From Clostridia bacterium (lineage in GTDB: Bacteria > Bacillota > Clostridia > Oscillospirales > CAG-272), in contig JAGCYR010000024.1 of NCBI GenBank assembly GCA_017960705.1, positions 1-14,538 on the forward strand: DNA of 14,538 bases, given 5' to 3'. The notes below the pieces were generated by a model. It ran no database searches and was not told where the DNA came from. It saw nothing but the letters and a program-made list of their open reading frames with translations. Shown here piece after piece: positions 8,401 to 14,538 of this stretch (the first letter of the stretch is position 1; the number at the start of each line of letters is the position of its first letter). The translations under genes were made by a program, and so were the position numbers.

Positions 8401-8673
8401 ATGAAAGCAGTCATCACCGTGATCGGACGGGACAAGGTCGGTATCATCGCGACGGTTTCGGTCGCGTGCTCGGGCTTCGGGGTCAACATCGTCGATATCA
8501 GCCAGACCGTTCTCGACGGGTATTTCGCCATGATCATGCTGGTCGAGCTCGGCGGCATGAAAGAGAGCTCGTTCCTTGAATTCTCGGCGGCGCTGAAGAA
8601 GATCGGCGAGGAGAACGCGGTGGATATCCGCGTGATGCACGAGGACATCTTCAACTCGATGCACAGGATCTGA
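8401..8673 (+). CDS. ACT domain protein, UPF0237 family
   Basis: A 90-residue single ACT domain. The N-terminal strand and loop AVITVIGRDKVGIIATVS (residues 3-20) and the following NIVDISQTVLDGYF are the standard UPF0237 signature, related to the ligand-binding ACT halves of GcvR. ACT domains usually bind amino acids and regulate a partner, but the ligand is unknown here. The ribosome binding site GGGAGGAG lies 6 bases before ATG. The UPF0210 gene starts 15 bases after its stop. This pairing is conserved in many bacteria and suggests that the ACT protein senses a ligand for, or binds to, the UPF0210 protein. Confidence 0.92.
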   Translation: MKAVITVIGRDKVGIIATVSVACSGFGVNIVDISQTVLDGYFAMIMLVELGGMKESSFLEFSAALKKIGEENAVDIRVMHEDIFNSMHRI

Positions 8674-8688
8674 CGCGGGAGACGAACC

Positions 8689-10047
8689 ATGCTGAACATA
8701 CAGGATATTCTGGAAACCGTCCGTATGATCCGGGAGGAGAATCTCGACGTGCGGACCGTAACGATGGGGATCTCGCTCTTCGACTGCGTCAGCGACGACC
8801 GCGCGCGGCTGGAAAGCAAGATCTACGACAAACTGACCAAGACCGCCGCGAAGCTGGTGCCGGTCGCCGAGGAGATCGAGGCGGAGTACGGCATCCCGAT
8901 CGTGAACAAGCGGATCTCGGTCACGCCGATCTCGCTCGTCGCCCCGGGAGCTTCCCCGGAGGACTTTTTGCGGCTCGCGGAGGTGCTCCAGCGCGCCGCG
9001 ACCAACCTCGGCGTGAACTTCATCGGCGGCTATTCGGCGTTCGTGCAGAAGGGGATGACCCGCGGGGCGGAGGCGCTGATCGCGTCGATCCCCGAGGCGC
9101 TCGCCGTGACCGAAAACGTCTGCTCCTCGGTGAACGTCGCCTCGACCAAAGCCGGGATCAACATGGACGCGGTCAACCTGATGGGGCGGATCGTGAAAGA
9201 GACCTCGCTCCGCACCGCCGACCGCGATTCGCTCGGATGCGCGAAGCTGGTCGTGTTCTCCAATATGCCGGAGGACAACCCGTTTATGGCGGGCGCGGTC
9301 CACGGGATCGGGGAGCCCGACTCGGTCGTCAACGTCGGCGTCAGCGGACCGGGCGTGGTCGCCGCCGCCGTCAGAGAGGCGGGGGACTGCGACTTCTCCG
9401 CGCTCGCCGAAACGGTGAAGCGCATCGCGTTCAAGATCACCCGCGTCGGTCAGCTGGTCGCCGCGGAAGCCGCGAAGCGGCTCGGGGTCCCCTACGGGAT
9501 CGTCGATCTGTCGCTCGCGCCGACCCCCGCCGCCGGAGACTCGGTCGCGGAGATCCTTGAAAATATGGGGCTGGAACGCTGCGGCACCCACGGCACCACC
9601 GCCGCGCTCGCTTTGCTGAACGACGCGGTGAAAAAGGGCGGCGTGATGGCGTCGGGGCACGTCGGAGGGCTTTCGGGCGCGTTCATCCCGGTCTCCGAGG
9701 ACCGCGGGATGATCGACGCGGTGAAGGCGGGGACCCTCTCGCTCTCCAAACTCGAAGCGATGACCGCGGTCTGCTCGGTCGGGCTCGATATGATCGCCGT
9801 TCCGGGCGACACGACCGCAGAGACCGTCGCGGGTATTATCGCCGACGAGATCTCGATCGGCGTGGTCAACAACAAGACCACCGCCGTCCGCCTGATCCCC
9901 GTCGCGGGCAAGGGCGTGGGCGAGGTCGCGAACTTCGGCGGTCTGCTCGGCTACGCGCCCATCATGGAACTGAAGAACGAATCCTGCGCGGCGTTCGTGT
10001 CCCGGGGCGGACGGATCCCCGCGCCGATCCACTCGCTGCGAAACTGA
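8689..10047 (+). CDS. PFL-family protein, UPF0210 / DUF711
   Basis: 452 residues, the usual length for UPF0210. The start MLNIQDILETVRMIREENLD and the segments TMGISLFDC, FIGGYSAFVQKGM, RIVKETSLRTAD and LAPTPAAGDSVAEILE are typical of the family. The family is sometimes labelled pyruvate-formate-lyase-like from distant fold similarity. A glycyl-radical activity has not been established, and the usual glycyl-radical loop is not recognisable. It is probably cytoplasmic, with no signal peptide. A modest GGGAG (8677-8681) lies 7 bases before ATG. It is co-transcribed with the ACT gene. Its stop is followed within 10 bases by the promoter of the next unit, with no obvious terminator between them. 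The molecular function is unknown. Confidence 0.92.
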   Translation: MLNIQDILETVRMIREENLDVRTVTMGISLFDCVSDDRARLESKIYDKLTKTAAKLVPVAEEIEAEYGIPIVNKRISVTPISLVAPGASPEDFLRLAEVLQRAATNLGVNFIGGYSAFVQKGMTRGAEALIASIPEALAVTENVCSSVNVASTKAGINMDAVNLMGRIVKETSLRTADRDSLGCAKLVVFSNMPEDNPFMAGAVHGIGEPDSVVNVGVSGPGVVAAAVREAGDCDFSALAETVKRIAFKITRVGQLVAAEAAKRLGVPYGIVDLSLAPTPAAGDSVAEILENMGLERCGTHGTTAALALLNDAVKKGGVMASGHVGGLSGAFIPVSEDRGMIDAVKAGTLSLSKLEAMTAVCSVGLDMIAVPGDTTAETVAGIIADEISIGVVNNKTTAVRLIPVAGKGVGEVANFGGLLGYAPIMELKNESCAAFVSRGGRIPAPIHSLRN

Positions 10048-10056
10048 CCGCTCCCC

Positions 10057-10085
10057 TTGCAAACGGGGACAAGATCCTGTATAAT
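10057..10085 (+). promoter_or_regulatory. Promoter for the lipoprotein phosphatase gene
   Basis: TTGCAA (10057-10062), a 17-base spacer and a perfect TATAAT (10080-10085) form a consensus sigma-A promoter that begins 10 bases after the UPF0210 stop. The predicted start is near 10092, giving a leader of about 26 bases that contains the GGAGGT ribosome binding site (10105-10110). Confidence 0.88.
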
Positions 10086-10117
10086 AATACCACACACGCC
10101 GAACGGAGGTATCCACA

Positions 10118-11410
10118 ATGAACAGAACCAACGAAACGAAGCTTTCGCTCCGCATCCTGTCGCTCCTGCTCTCGCTTCTGATGCTCCTGCCGCTCGCCGC
10201 CTGCGGGCAGAAGACGGGCGAAACGACGACGGCGGAACTGACGACCGCGATCGAGACCGTCGCGGAAACCACGGCGGCGGAAACGACCGAGCAAGGTCCG
10301 AAATACGAGATCCGGCTGAACGCTCCGGCGAGCACCGCGATCCACACGGATCTTCAGGCGACCTTCCTGTCGAGCTCCGACCCGCACGCGTTCGCGGATA
10401 TCCTGGGTCCGGCGTACGCCGCGCAGTCGGTAAGTTACGACGACGATCCCGGCACGCTCGAGTTCGGGCGCCCGAACCCGATCACCCTGGCCTGGACGGT
10501 GCCGGAGGGCGCCGCGGAGCACGTTTCCGCGTATACCGTCCGTCTCTGGACCAAATCCGACGCTTCCGACGCGAAGGAGATCGCGGTCGCGTCGGACAAG
10601 ACCGAATGCGCGCTCTATAACTTGTTCATCGGCACGACCTACAAATGGACCGTGACCCTGCTTGACGACGAGGGCGAATCGGTCACGTCAAGCGTCGCCG
10701 CCTTCCGCACCGACAGTCAGGCGCCGCGCAATCTCTGCGTCGACGGCATCACCAACGTCCGCGATCTCGGCGGCTGGATGACCCTTGACGGCGGTAAGGT
10801 CCGGCAGGGACTGCTCTACCGCGGCGCGCGGCTGAACGAGAACGACTCCACCGACGTCCTGATTACCGAGGAGGGGATCAGAACGCTTCGCGACGAACTC
10901 GGGATCAAGACCGAGATCGACCTGCGCCAGACCCAGGCGGTCAACGGCAGAGACGAATCCGGCGGGATCACCGTCTCGCCGCTCGGCGAGGGCGTGACCT
11001 ACCTCGCCCGTCCGATGGATTACGGCGACGCTCTGATCACGAACGCCAAGAACAAGCAGCGGGTCAAGGAGGTCTTCGCCGTCCTTGCCGACGAATCGAA
11101 CTACCCGATCTACTTCCACTGCGCGATCGGGACCGATCGCACGGGGCTGATCGCGTGGCTGGTCAACGGGCTCTGCGGCGTCAGCGAAAAGAATCTGTGG
11201 AGAGACTACCTGTTCTCCAACTTCGGCGAGATCGGCGGAACGCGGACCCGCGCCAAGAACGAGGGCGTTTACGTCAACCAGATCAAGCAAAAGGACGGCG
11301 CGAACCTCGCGGAGAAGACCTACAACTTCTTAAAGGACTACTTCGGCGTGCCGGAATCGGATCTCAACGCCGTGATCCGGATCCTGAAGGAAGCCCCGAA
11401 CGCGCAGTAA
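10118..11410 (+). CDS. Lipoprotein with Fn3-like domain and tyrosine-phosphatase domain
   Basis: 430 residues, predicted to be anchored outside the cell membrane and to remove phosphate from phosphotyrosine or a similar substrate. The signal peptide (residues 8-28) ends in the lipobox LAAC, with Cys29 as the lipidation site. A Thr/Glu/Ala-rich tether (33-58) follows. Residues about 116-198 look like a fibronectin type III domain (ITLAWTVP, AYTVRLW, YKWTVTLLD, AAFRT). The C-terminal domain (about 205-425) belongs to the Y_phosphatase3 type: NVRDLGGW (213-220), LYRGARLN, TEIDLR and the P-loop HCAIGTDRTG (334-343). Cys335 is the expected nucleophile, with Asp340 and Arg341 following. The MptpB-like form HCxxGxDRTG suggests broad specificity, possibly including phosphoinositides (inference). 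Start support is GGAGGT, 7 bases before ATG. The gene has its own promoter and is followed by a terminator. Confidence 0.88.
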   Translation: MNRTNETKLSLRILSLLLSLLMLLPLAACGQKTGETTTAELTTAIETVAETTAAETTEQGPKYEIRLNAPASTAIHTDLQATFLSSSDPHAFADILGPAYAAQSVSYDDDPGTLEFGRPNPITLAWTVPEGAAEHVSAYTVRLWTKSDASDAKEIAVASDKTECALYNLFIGTTYKWTVTLLDDEGESVTSSVAAFRTDSQAPRNLCVDGITNVRDLGGWMTLDGGKVRQGLLYRGARLNENDSTDVLITEEGIRTLRDELGIKTEIDLRQTQAVNGRDESGGITVSPLGEGVTYLARPMDYGDALITNAKNKQRVKEVFAVLADESNYPIYFHCAIGTDRTGLIAWLVNGLCGVSEKNLWRDYLFSNFGEIGGTRTRAKNEGVYVNQIKQKDGANLAEKTYNFLKDYFGVPESDLNAVIRILKEAPNAQ

Positions 11411-11424
11411 TACGGCAAAATTTC

Positions 11425-11457
11425 AAAGCGCCCCCCGCCGGTCGGAAGGGCGCTTTT
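11425..11457 (+). terminator. Terminator or attenuator after the lipoprotein gene
   Basis: AAAGCGCCC (11425-11433) pairs perfectly with GGGCGCTTT (11448-11456), with a further possible inner CCG/CGG pairing. The 3' arm ends in TTTT and continues TTTTGTAAAAC, so the T-tract is short and interrupted. It lies 14 bases after the lipoprotein stop and 22 bases before the next ATG. Because no clear promoter lies between it and the next gene, partial read-through is likely. Confidence 0.7.
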
Positions 11458-11465
11458 GTAAAACG

Positions 11466-11471
11466 AAAGGA
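11466..11471 (+). promoter_or_regulatory. Ribosome binding site fixing the start at 11479
   Basis: AAAGGA lies 7 bases before the ATG at 11479. The same frame is open much further upstream (from about 11155), but that part overlaps the lipoprotein gene and the terminator hairpin. This site, together with an RHG motif only 6 residues after the Met, decides the start. Confidence 0.8.
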
Positions 11472-11478
11472 CAGACTT

Positions 11479-12195
11479 ATGCTTCTCTACTACGTCCGCC
11501 ACGGCGAACCGACCTACGATCCCGACGAATTGACCCCGAACGGAAAGCGGCAGGCGGAGGCGGTCGCGCGGCGGCTGGCAAGATTCGGGCTGGACAAGAT
11601 CTTTTCGTCGACCGCGATCCGGGCGCAGCAGACCGCTAAGCCCGCGGCGGAACTGACCCGGCGCGAGATCGTCACCCTCGAGTGGGCGCGCGAAAGCCAC
11701 GCGCTCGACGATATGGCTCTGCAGACCGAGGACGGAAAGCGGCGCTGGTGTTTCTATATTCCCGAGATCGTCCGGATGATGAACTCGCGCGAGGTGCGCT
11801 TGCTCGACGATAAGTGGTACGAGTATCCCGGCTTCCCGCCCAACCGCTTCAAAGAGGGCGTTCTCCGCGTCGACCGCGAGGTGGACGCGTGGATCGAGAC
11901 CCTCGGCTACAAGCACGACCGCGAGAACCGGTGCTATATCCCGATCGCCCCGAACGATCAGCGGGTCGCCCTGTTCGCCCATCACGGGTTCGGGATGCTC
12001 TTCTTCTCGTCGCTGCTCGATATTCCCTATCCGATCGTCGCCACCCGCCTCGAGCAGTCGTTTTCCGGGCTCTCGGTCATCCGCTTTGAAAACGAGGGCG
12101 AGCGGATCTACCCGCGGCTTCTGGAGCTTTCCTGCGACGCGCATCTCTACAAAAGCGATTTGCCGACCGAATACAATCGCTCGATTTCTTTTTAA
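11479..12195 (+). CDS. Histidine phosphatase superfamily (phosphoglycerate mutase-like) protein
   Basis: 238 residues from the chosen ATG. The N-terminal MLLYYVRHGEPTYD holds the RHG signature, with His8 as the phosphate-accepting histidine. IFSSTAIRAQQTA (41-53) is the second conserved phosphate-pocket element, with Arg48. The late histidine motif is ALFAHHGFG (164-172), where His169 fits the position of the second catalytic histidine. Residues about 75-160 form a longer charged insert than in minimal members, including FYIPEIVRMMNSREVRLL and a Tyr/Pro-rich segment. No signal peptide is seen, so it is cytoplasmic. The superfamily includes mutases and phosphatases of sugars, nucleotides and cofactors, and the substrate cannot be assigned. 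It starts 22 bases after the terminator-like hairpin, and the first paralogous membrane gene follows after 21 bases. Confidence 0.87.
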   Translation: MLLYYVRHGEPTYDPDELTPNGKRQAEAVARRLARFGLDKIFSSTAIRAQQTAKPAAELTRREIVTLEWARESHALDDMALQTEDGKRRWCFYIPEIVRMMNSREVRLLDDKWYEYPGFPPNRFKEGVLRVDREVDAWIETLGYKHDRENRCYIPIAPNDQRVALFAHHGFGMLFFSSLLDIPYPIVATRLEQSFSGLSVIRFENEGERIYPRLLELSCDAHLYKSDLPTEYNRSISF

Positions 12196-12216
12196 CGGGC
12201 GAAAGAGAGGATCGTA

Positions 12217-13182
12217 ATGAAACCTTTCTTCGGGATCGATATCACGACCGACGAAAACAACGAAACGATGAACTTTGAAGAGTTCGTCGTTCAAAAGCCG
12301 TCCAAAGAGGCGGCGCGAAAAAACGAACAAGCCGCCGAAGAGGCGCTGGAAGAACTCAAGGCGTACTTCAAAAGTTACGGGAAACGGCTCAATTTCCTTA
12401 TCGCCGCGTTCTTTTTCGGATGCGTTGGGGCGGTCCTTCTCCTGGTGTTCCTTTCGTCTTTGCAGTTGGGGAAACCGGACGCCTCCGATTTCGGGGTGCT
12501 CGCGGTGGGGAGCGCGTGCGCGATCGCGACGGTCGTTTGCGCGGTCGTCTCCCACCGGATCAATCCCGACCGCGTTCCCGCGGACGACGGGGACGAAAAC
12601 GACGGGCAGAAAGACGACGGCCAGAAAGACGACGGGGACGAGGACGACGAAACGCCGTGCGCCACGGTTGCCGAGATCTTCGGGGAGCTGGGCGTTCCCC
12701 GAGAGGCAAAGTGGGTCGACGTGCTCGGCTTCAGATACGTCGACAAACGGGGCAGATTTCGTCCGCGCGGCGAGACCGGGTACAACGGCAAACTGATCTA
12801 CAGCGTGTATTCGCTCAAGGGGTACGCCGAGAACGGGCAGCTTCGGCTTGCGGACGCGGAGGGCGTCGTCGCGATCCCGCTGAACGAGATCAAAGCGATC
12901 CGGACGGTCCGAAAAAGGGTCCTGCTGCTTGATTGGACGAAGAAAAGACCCTGCACGCACGAGATATACAAGCCCTACAAACTCAAGATGGTCAAGAGCC
13001 GCGCGGGCGAGTGGCTTTCCGTCGGGTGGTATCACGTTCTCGAGTTTACGCACAAGCACGAATCGTGGGGAGTTTGGTTCCCGAACTACGAGCTTCCGGC
13101 GTTTGAGAGCCTCACGGGCTTGAAAGCGGACGAGGAAAGCACGGATTATAAAGAAATATTTACATCCGAGCAGACGATCTGA
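12217..13182 (+). CDS. Unrecognised membrane protein, paralogue 1 (two predicted helices)
   Basis: 321 residues, family not recognised. The parts visible are as follows. (1) An N-terminal signature MKPFFGIDIT, followed by NETMNFEEFVVQKPS (residues 15-29). (2) A charged, helix-prone stretch (30-57). (3) Two hydrophobic segments (about 59-82 and 92-113) with a short turn, consistent with a helical hairpin. (4) A strongly acidic linker (123-146) made of Asp/Gly/Lys-rich repeats. (5) A soluble C-terminal domain (about 149-321) with alternating strands, EGVVAIPLNEIKAIRTV, a WYHVLEF strand, WFPNYELP and a final helix LTGLKADE. That layout is reminiscent of bacterial PH/GRAM-like domains, but this is an inference. 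AGAGGA lies 5 bases before ATG. The next gene, a paralogue, begins 19 bases after the stop, so the two are surely co-transcribed. Confidence 0.8.
   Translation: MKPFFGIDITTDENNETMNFEEFVVQKPSKEAARKNEQAAEEALEELKAYFKSYGKRLNFLIAAFFFGCVGAVLLLVFLSSLQLGKPDASDFGVLAVGSACAIATVVCAVVSHRINPDRVPADDGDENDGQKDDGQKDDGDEDDETPCATVAEIFGELGVPREAKWVDVLGFRYVDKRGRFRPRGETGYNGKLIYSVYSLKGYAENGQLRLADAEGVVAIPLNEIKAIRTVRKRVLLLDWTKKRPCTHEIYKPYKLKMVKSRAGEWLSVGWYHVLEFTHKHESWGVWFPNYELPAFESLTGLKADEESTDYKEIFTSEQTI
12586..12645 (+). repeat. Four 15-base tandem units encoding the acidic linker
   Basis: Units at 12586-12600, 12601-12615, 12616-12630 and 12631-12645 each begin GACGG and encode DGDEN, DGQKD, DGQKD and DGDED. The two central units differ by one base. 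The repeat is in frame, so changes in copy number would lengthen or shorten the linker without frameshift. Confidence 0.85.
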
Positions 13183-13201
13183 AACAGAGAGGAGACGCGA
13201 A

Positions 13202-14383
13202 ATGAAACCGTTTTTCGGGACCGATGTTACGGACGACAAGAAGAACGAAACGATGAACGGCGCGGCGTTCATCGTTCAAAAGCCGTCCGCCGCGTCGGCG
13301 TGGAAGATCGAGCAGGAGACCGACGAGATCATCTCCCGGATGAAAGTGTACTATAAACACGCCGGAAAACGCGCAAGAAAAAGCGTCGCTCTGCTCTTGT
13401 GCGCGGCGTTTTTCGGTCTATTGGCGCTCTTTGCGGTCAACGTTGCCGTCGACGTCACCTTTGCTTTGAAAAAAGTCTCTGTCAGTCTGCTGTGTTGGGG
13501 TGCGGCGGCGGTCATGACGGGGATCGCCTTGCTTTTCGGGATCCTCTCCCGCAGAGCGGAACGCACCGCGGAACTTGAAGACGACAAGTCCGAACACTGC
13601 GCACGGAAAGGCGATCCCCTCTTGCGCGCGGCGTTTTTCGGTCTATTGGCGCTCTTTGCGGTCGTCGTTACCGACGCGATCACCTTTGATTTGAAAAAGG
13701 TCCCTTTCGGTCTGCTGTGTTGGGGCGCGGCGGCGGTCTTGTTTGGGGGCGCCGTCTTTTTCGGGGTCCGCTCCTATAAAGCGGACTGCGCCGCGGAACA
13801 GGCGGACGACGAACCCGAAAACGAAGACCGGGAAGACGAGGACGACCTTCCGCCGTCCGCCACGGCGAGCGAGGTCCTTGCGGAGCTGGGCGTTCCCAAA
13901 ACGGCGAGATCGGTCGACGTGATCGGCTTTGACTACCGCGAAAAGAACGGCAGGATCTCTCCGCGCGGGCGGGAGGGCGTCGGCTTCGGAACGGTTTACG
14001 ACTGCTATACGTTCCGGGCGTACGTCAAGGACAAAAACCTTTGTTTCGCCTGCACCGACGAAGGGATTTTCGCCGTGCCGCTTTCCGAATTGAAAGCGAT
14101 CCGGACGGTCCGGAAAAAGATCCTTTTGCCCGATTGGACGAAGGGGAAACCGCTCACGCACGAGCAATACAAGCCGTATATGCTCAAAATGATCAGAGGC
14201 GGCGTTTTCGAGAATCTCCGCGTCGGTTGGTACCACGTGCTGGAGTTCGTACACAAAGGCGAAACGTGGGGGATCTGGTTTCCGAACTATGAACTTCCGG
14301 CGTTTGAGCGCCTCACGGGCTTGAAAGCCGACGAGCAAAGCACGGATTGCAAAGAATTGTTTACATCCGGGCAGACGGTATGA
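13202..14383 (+). CDS. Unrecognised membrane protein, paralogue 2 (four predicted helices)
   Basis: 393 residues and clearly a paralogue of the preceding gene. The N-terminal signature is shared (MKPFFGTDVT, NETMN, FIVQKPS), and so is the C-terminal domain (about 218-393), including SELKAIRTVRKKILLPDWTK, EQYKPYMLKM, VGWYHVLEF, IWFPNYELPAFERLTGLKAD and the last residues FTSGQTV. The difference is in the middle. Residues about 64-138 and 139-213 are a tandem duplication of a two-helix unit with its acidic tail, giving four predicted helices (about 61-86, 93-116, 139-158, 168-190). The linker before the C-terminal domain is again acidic (201-215). GAGGAG (13189-13194) lies 7 bases before ATG. 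No ordinary terminator follows. A hairpin array begins about 20 bases after the stop. The function is unknown, and the architecture suggests a membrane-tethered sensor or scaffold. Confidence 0.8.
   Translation: MKPFFGTDVTDDKKNETMNGAAFIVQKPSAASAWKIEQETDEIISRMKVYYKHAGKRARKSVALLLCAAFFGLLALFAVNVAVDVTFALKKVSVSLLCWGAAAVMTGIALLFGILSRRAERTAELEDDKSEHCARKGDPLLRAAFFGLLALFAVVVTDAITFDLKKVPFGLLCWGAAAVLFGGAVFFGVRSYKADCAAEQADDEPENEDREDEDDLPPSATASEVLAELGVPKTARSVDVIGFDYREKNGRISPRGREGVGFGTVYDCYTFRAYVKDKNLCFACTDEGIFAVPLSELKAIRTVRKKILLPDWTKGKPLTHEQYKPYMLKMIRGGVFENLRVGWYHVLEFVHKGETWGIWFPNYELPAFERLTGLKADEQSTDCKELFTSGQTV
13391..13840 (+). repeat. In-frame 225-base tandem duplication inside paralogue 2
   Basis: Unit 1 (about 13391-13615) and unit 2 (about 13616-13840) align at a constant offset of 225 bases (75 codons) with no indels seen. 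A 38-base stretch is identical (13401-13438 and 13626-13663), and TGTGTTGGGG recurs at 13491 and 13716. The 3' parts have diverged more, but keep the pattern of Ala/Glu/Asp residues. Exact unit borders are approximate. Confidence 0.92.
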
Positions 14384-14402
14384 TTCGCTTCGCGCGGGAG
14401 AT

Positions 14403-14498
14403 ATGAGTTGCGCTGCGGCGCAACGTTATGATGCTCCTTCGGAGCAGTTATGGTTTTCCCGCAAGCGGAAAAAAACGATGAGTTGTGGTCGCCCCAAC
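14403..14498 (+). repeat. Array of four short hairpins preceded by ATGA or ATGG
   Basis: Four different stem-loops occur in a row. They are GTTGCGC/GCGCAAC with loop TGCG (14407-14424), TGCTCC/GGAGCA with loop TTC (14432-14446), TTTTCC..GGAAAA (14454-14472) and GTTG-GG/CCCAAC with one bulge (14482-14498). Each is directly preceded by ATGA or ATGG (14403, 14428, 14450, 14478). The stems differ in sequence while the spacer motif is kept. That fits a dispersed palindromic repeat element better than one folded RNA, but the block could also act as a transcript end. Confidence 0.75.
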
Positions 14499-14538
14499 AG
14501 GGCCCCCCAAACTTTTTTTTAAAACAAACAAAAACGAA
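14499..14538. other. Low-complexity end of window
   Basis: A C-run (14503-14508) and a run of eight T (14513-14520) are followed by A-rich sequence to the last base. No gene is visible. The T-run after the fourth hairpin and the GC-rich stretch could end transcription. Alternatively, the low complexity could mark an assembly break. Confidence 0.5.

Noticed and set aside
10051..10069. CCCC...GGGG inverted repeat after the UPF0210 stop as a terminator
   Set aside because: The stem is only 4 bp with an 8-base loop and has no T-tract. It overlaps the -35 box of the next promoter.
8287..10347. Long minus-strand frame opposite the UPF0237/UPF0210 genes
   Set aside because: It is composition-driven, with an Arg/Asp/His-rich product, and covers two promoters and two recognised genes on the plus strand.
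11155..11478. Upstream extension of the histidine phosphatase reading frame
   Set aside because: It overlaps the lipoprotein gene in another frame and runs through a terminator hairpin. The ATG at 11479 has a ribosome binding site and is followed at once by the RHG motif.
11457..11484. TTGTAA...TATGCT as a promoter for the histidine phosphatase
   Set aside because: It overlaps the ribosome binding site and the ATG, so the transcript would start inside the gene.
14403..14498. CRISPR array
   Set aside because: Units are short hairpins with different stem sequences. There are no identical 24-40 base repeats, no spacers of constant length and no cas genes.

Overview
The window looks like a GC-rich Bacillota chromosome, most likely class Clostridia. 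This is inferred from gene content and signals: an AddA-type recombination nuclease, the UPF0237/UPF0210 gene pair, strong GGAGG-type ribosome binding sites, TTGNNN-17-TATAAT promoters, and a lipoprotein with a Thr/Glu-rich tether. No rRNA, tRNA, CRISPR array, transposase or phage gene is visible. Coding density is high and no gene-free stretch exceeds 300 bases. The left edge cuts a gene, and the right edge ends in low-complexity sequence that may be the end of a contig.

Layout. (1) 1-1064, plus strand: the C-terminal part of a Na+/Ca2+ exchanger-like membrane antiporter, closed by a strong hairpin terminator at 1087-1121 that probably serves both converging transcripts. (2) 8232 down to 1143, minus strand: a four-gene unit in the order alr (alanine racemase), truB (tRNA pseudouridine-55 synthase), addA (helicase/nuclease) and a cytoplasmic-looking right-handed beta-helix protein of the Pectate_lyase_3 type. 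Gaps are 92, 30 and 50 bases. The only convincing promoter is in front of alr. (3) 8233-8400: a divergent promoter region with two back-to-back consensus promoters, and a stem-loop at the predicted 5' end of the rightward transcript. (4) 8401-10047, plus strand: an ACT-domain protein (UPF0237) followed by a UPF0210/DUF711 protein, a widespread pair of unknown function. (5) 10057-11457, plus strand: a self-contained unit with its own consensus promoter, a lipoprotein carrying an Fn3-like domain and a tyrosine-phosphatase domain, and a hairpin terminator. (6) 11479-14383, plus strand: a histidine-phosphatase-superfamily protein followed by two paralogous, unrecognised membrane proteins. (7) 14403-14498: an array of four different short hairpins, three preceded by ATGA and one by ATGG, and then A/T-rich sequence.

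The housekeeping genes (cell-wall D-Ala supply, tRNA modification, double-strand-break repair) are ordinary. The most unusual part is the right end. The two paralogues share an N-terminal signature beginning MKPFFG, a membrane segment, an acidic linker and a highly conserved C-terminal domain of about 170 residues. The second has an in-frame 75-residue tandem duplication that turns a two-helix membrane module into a predicted four-helix one. Next to it lies the hairpin array, which looks like a dispersed palindromic repeat element. No defence, toxin-antitoxin or biosynthetic system could be identified with confidence.
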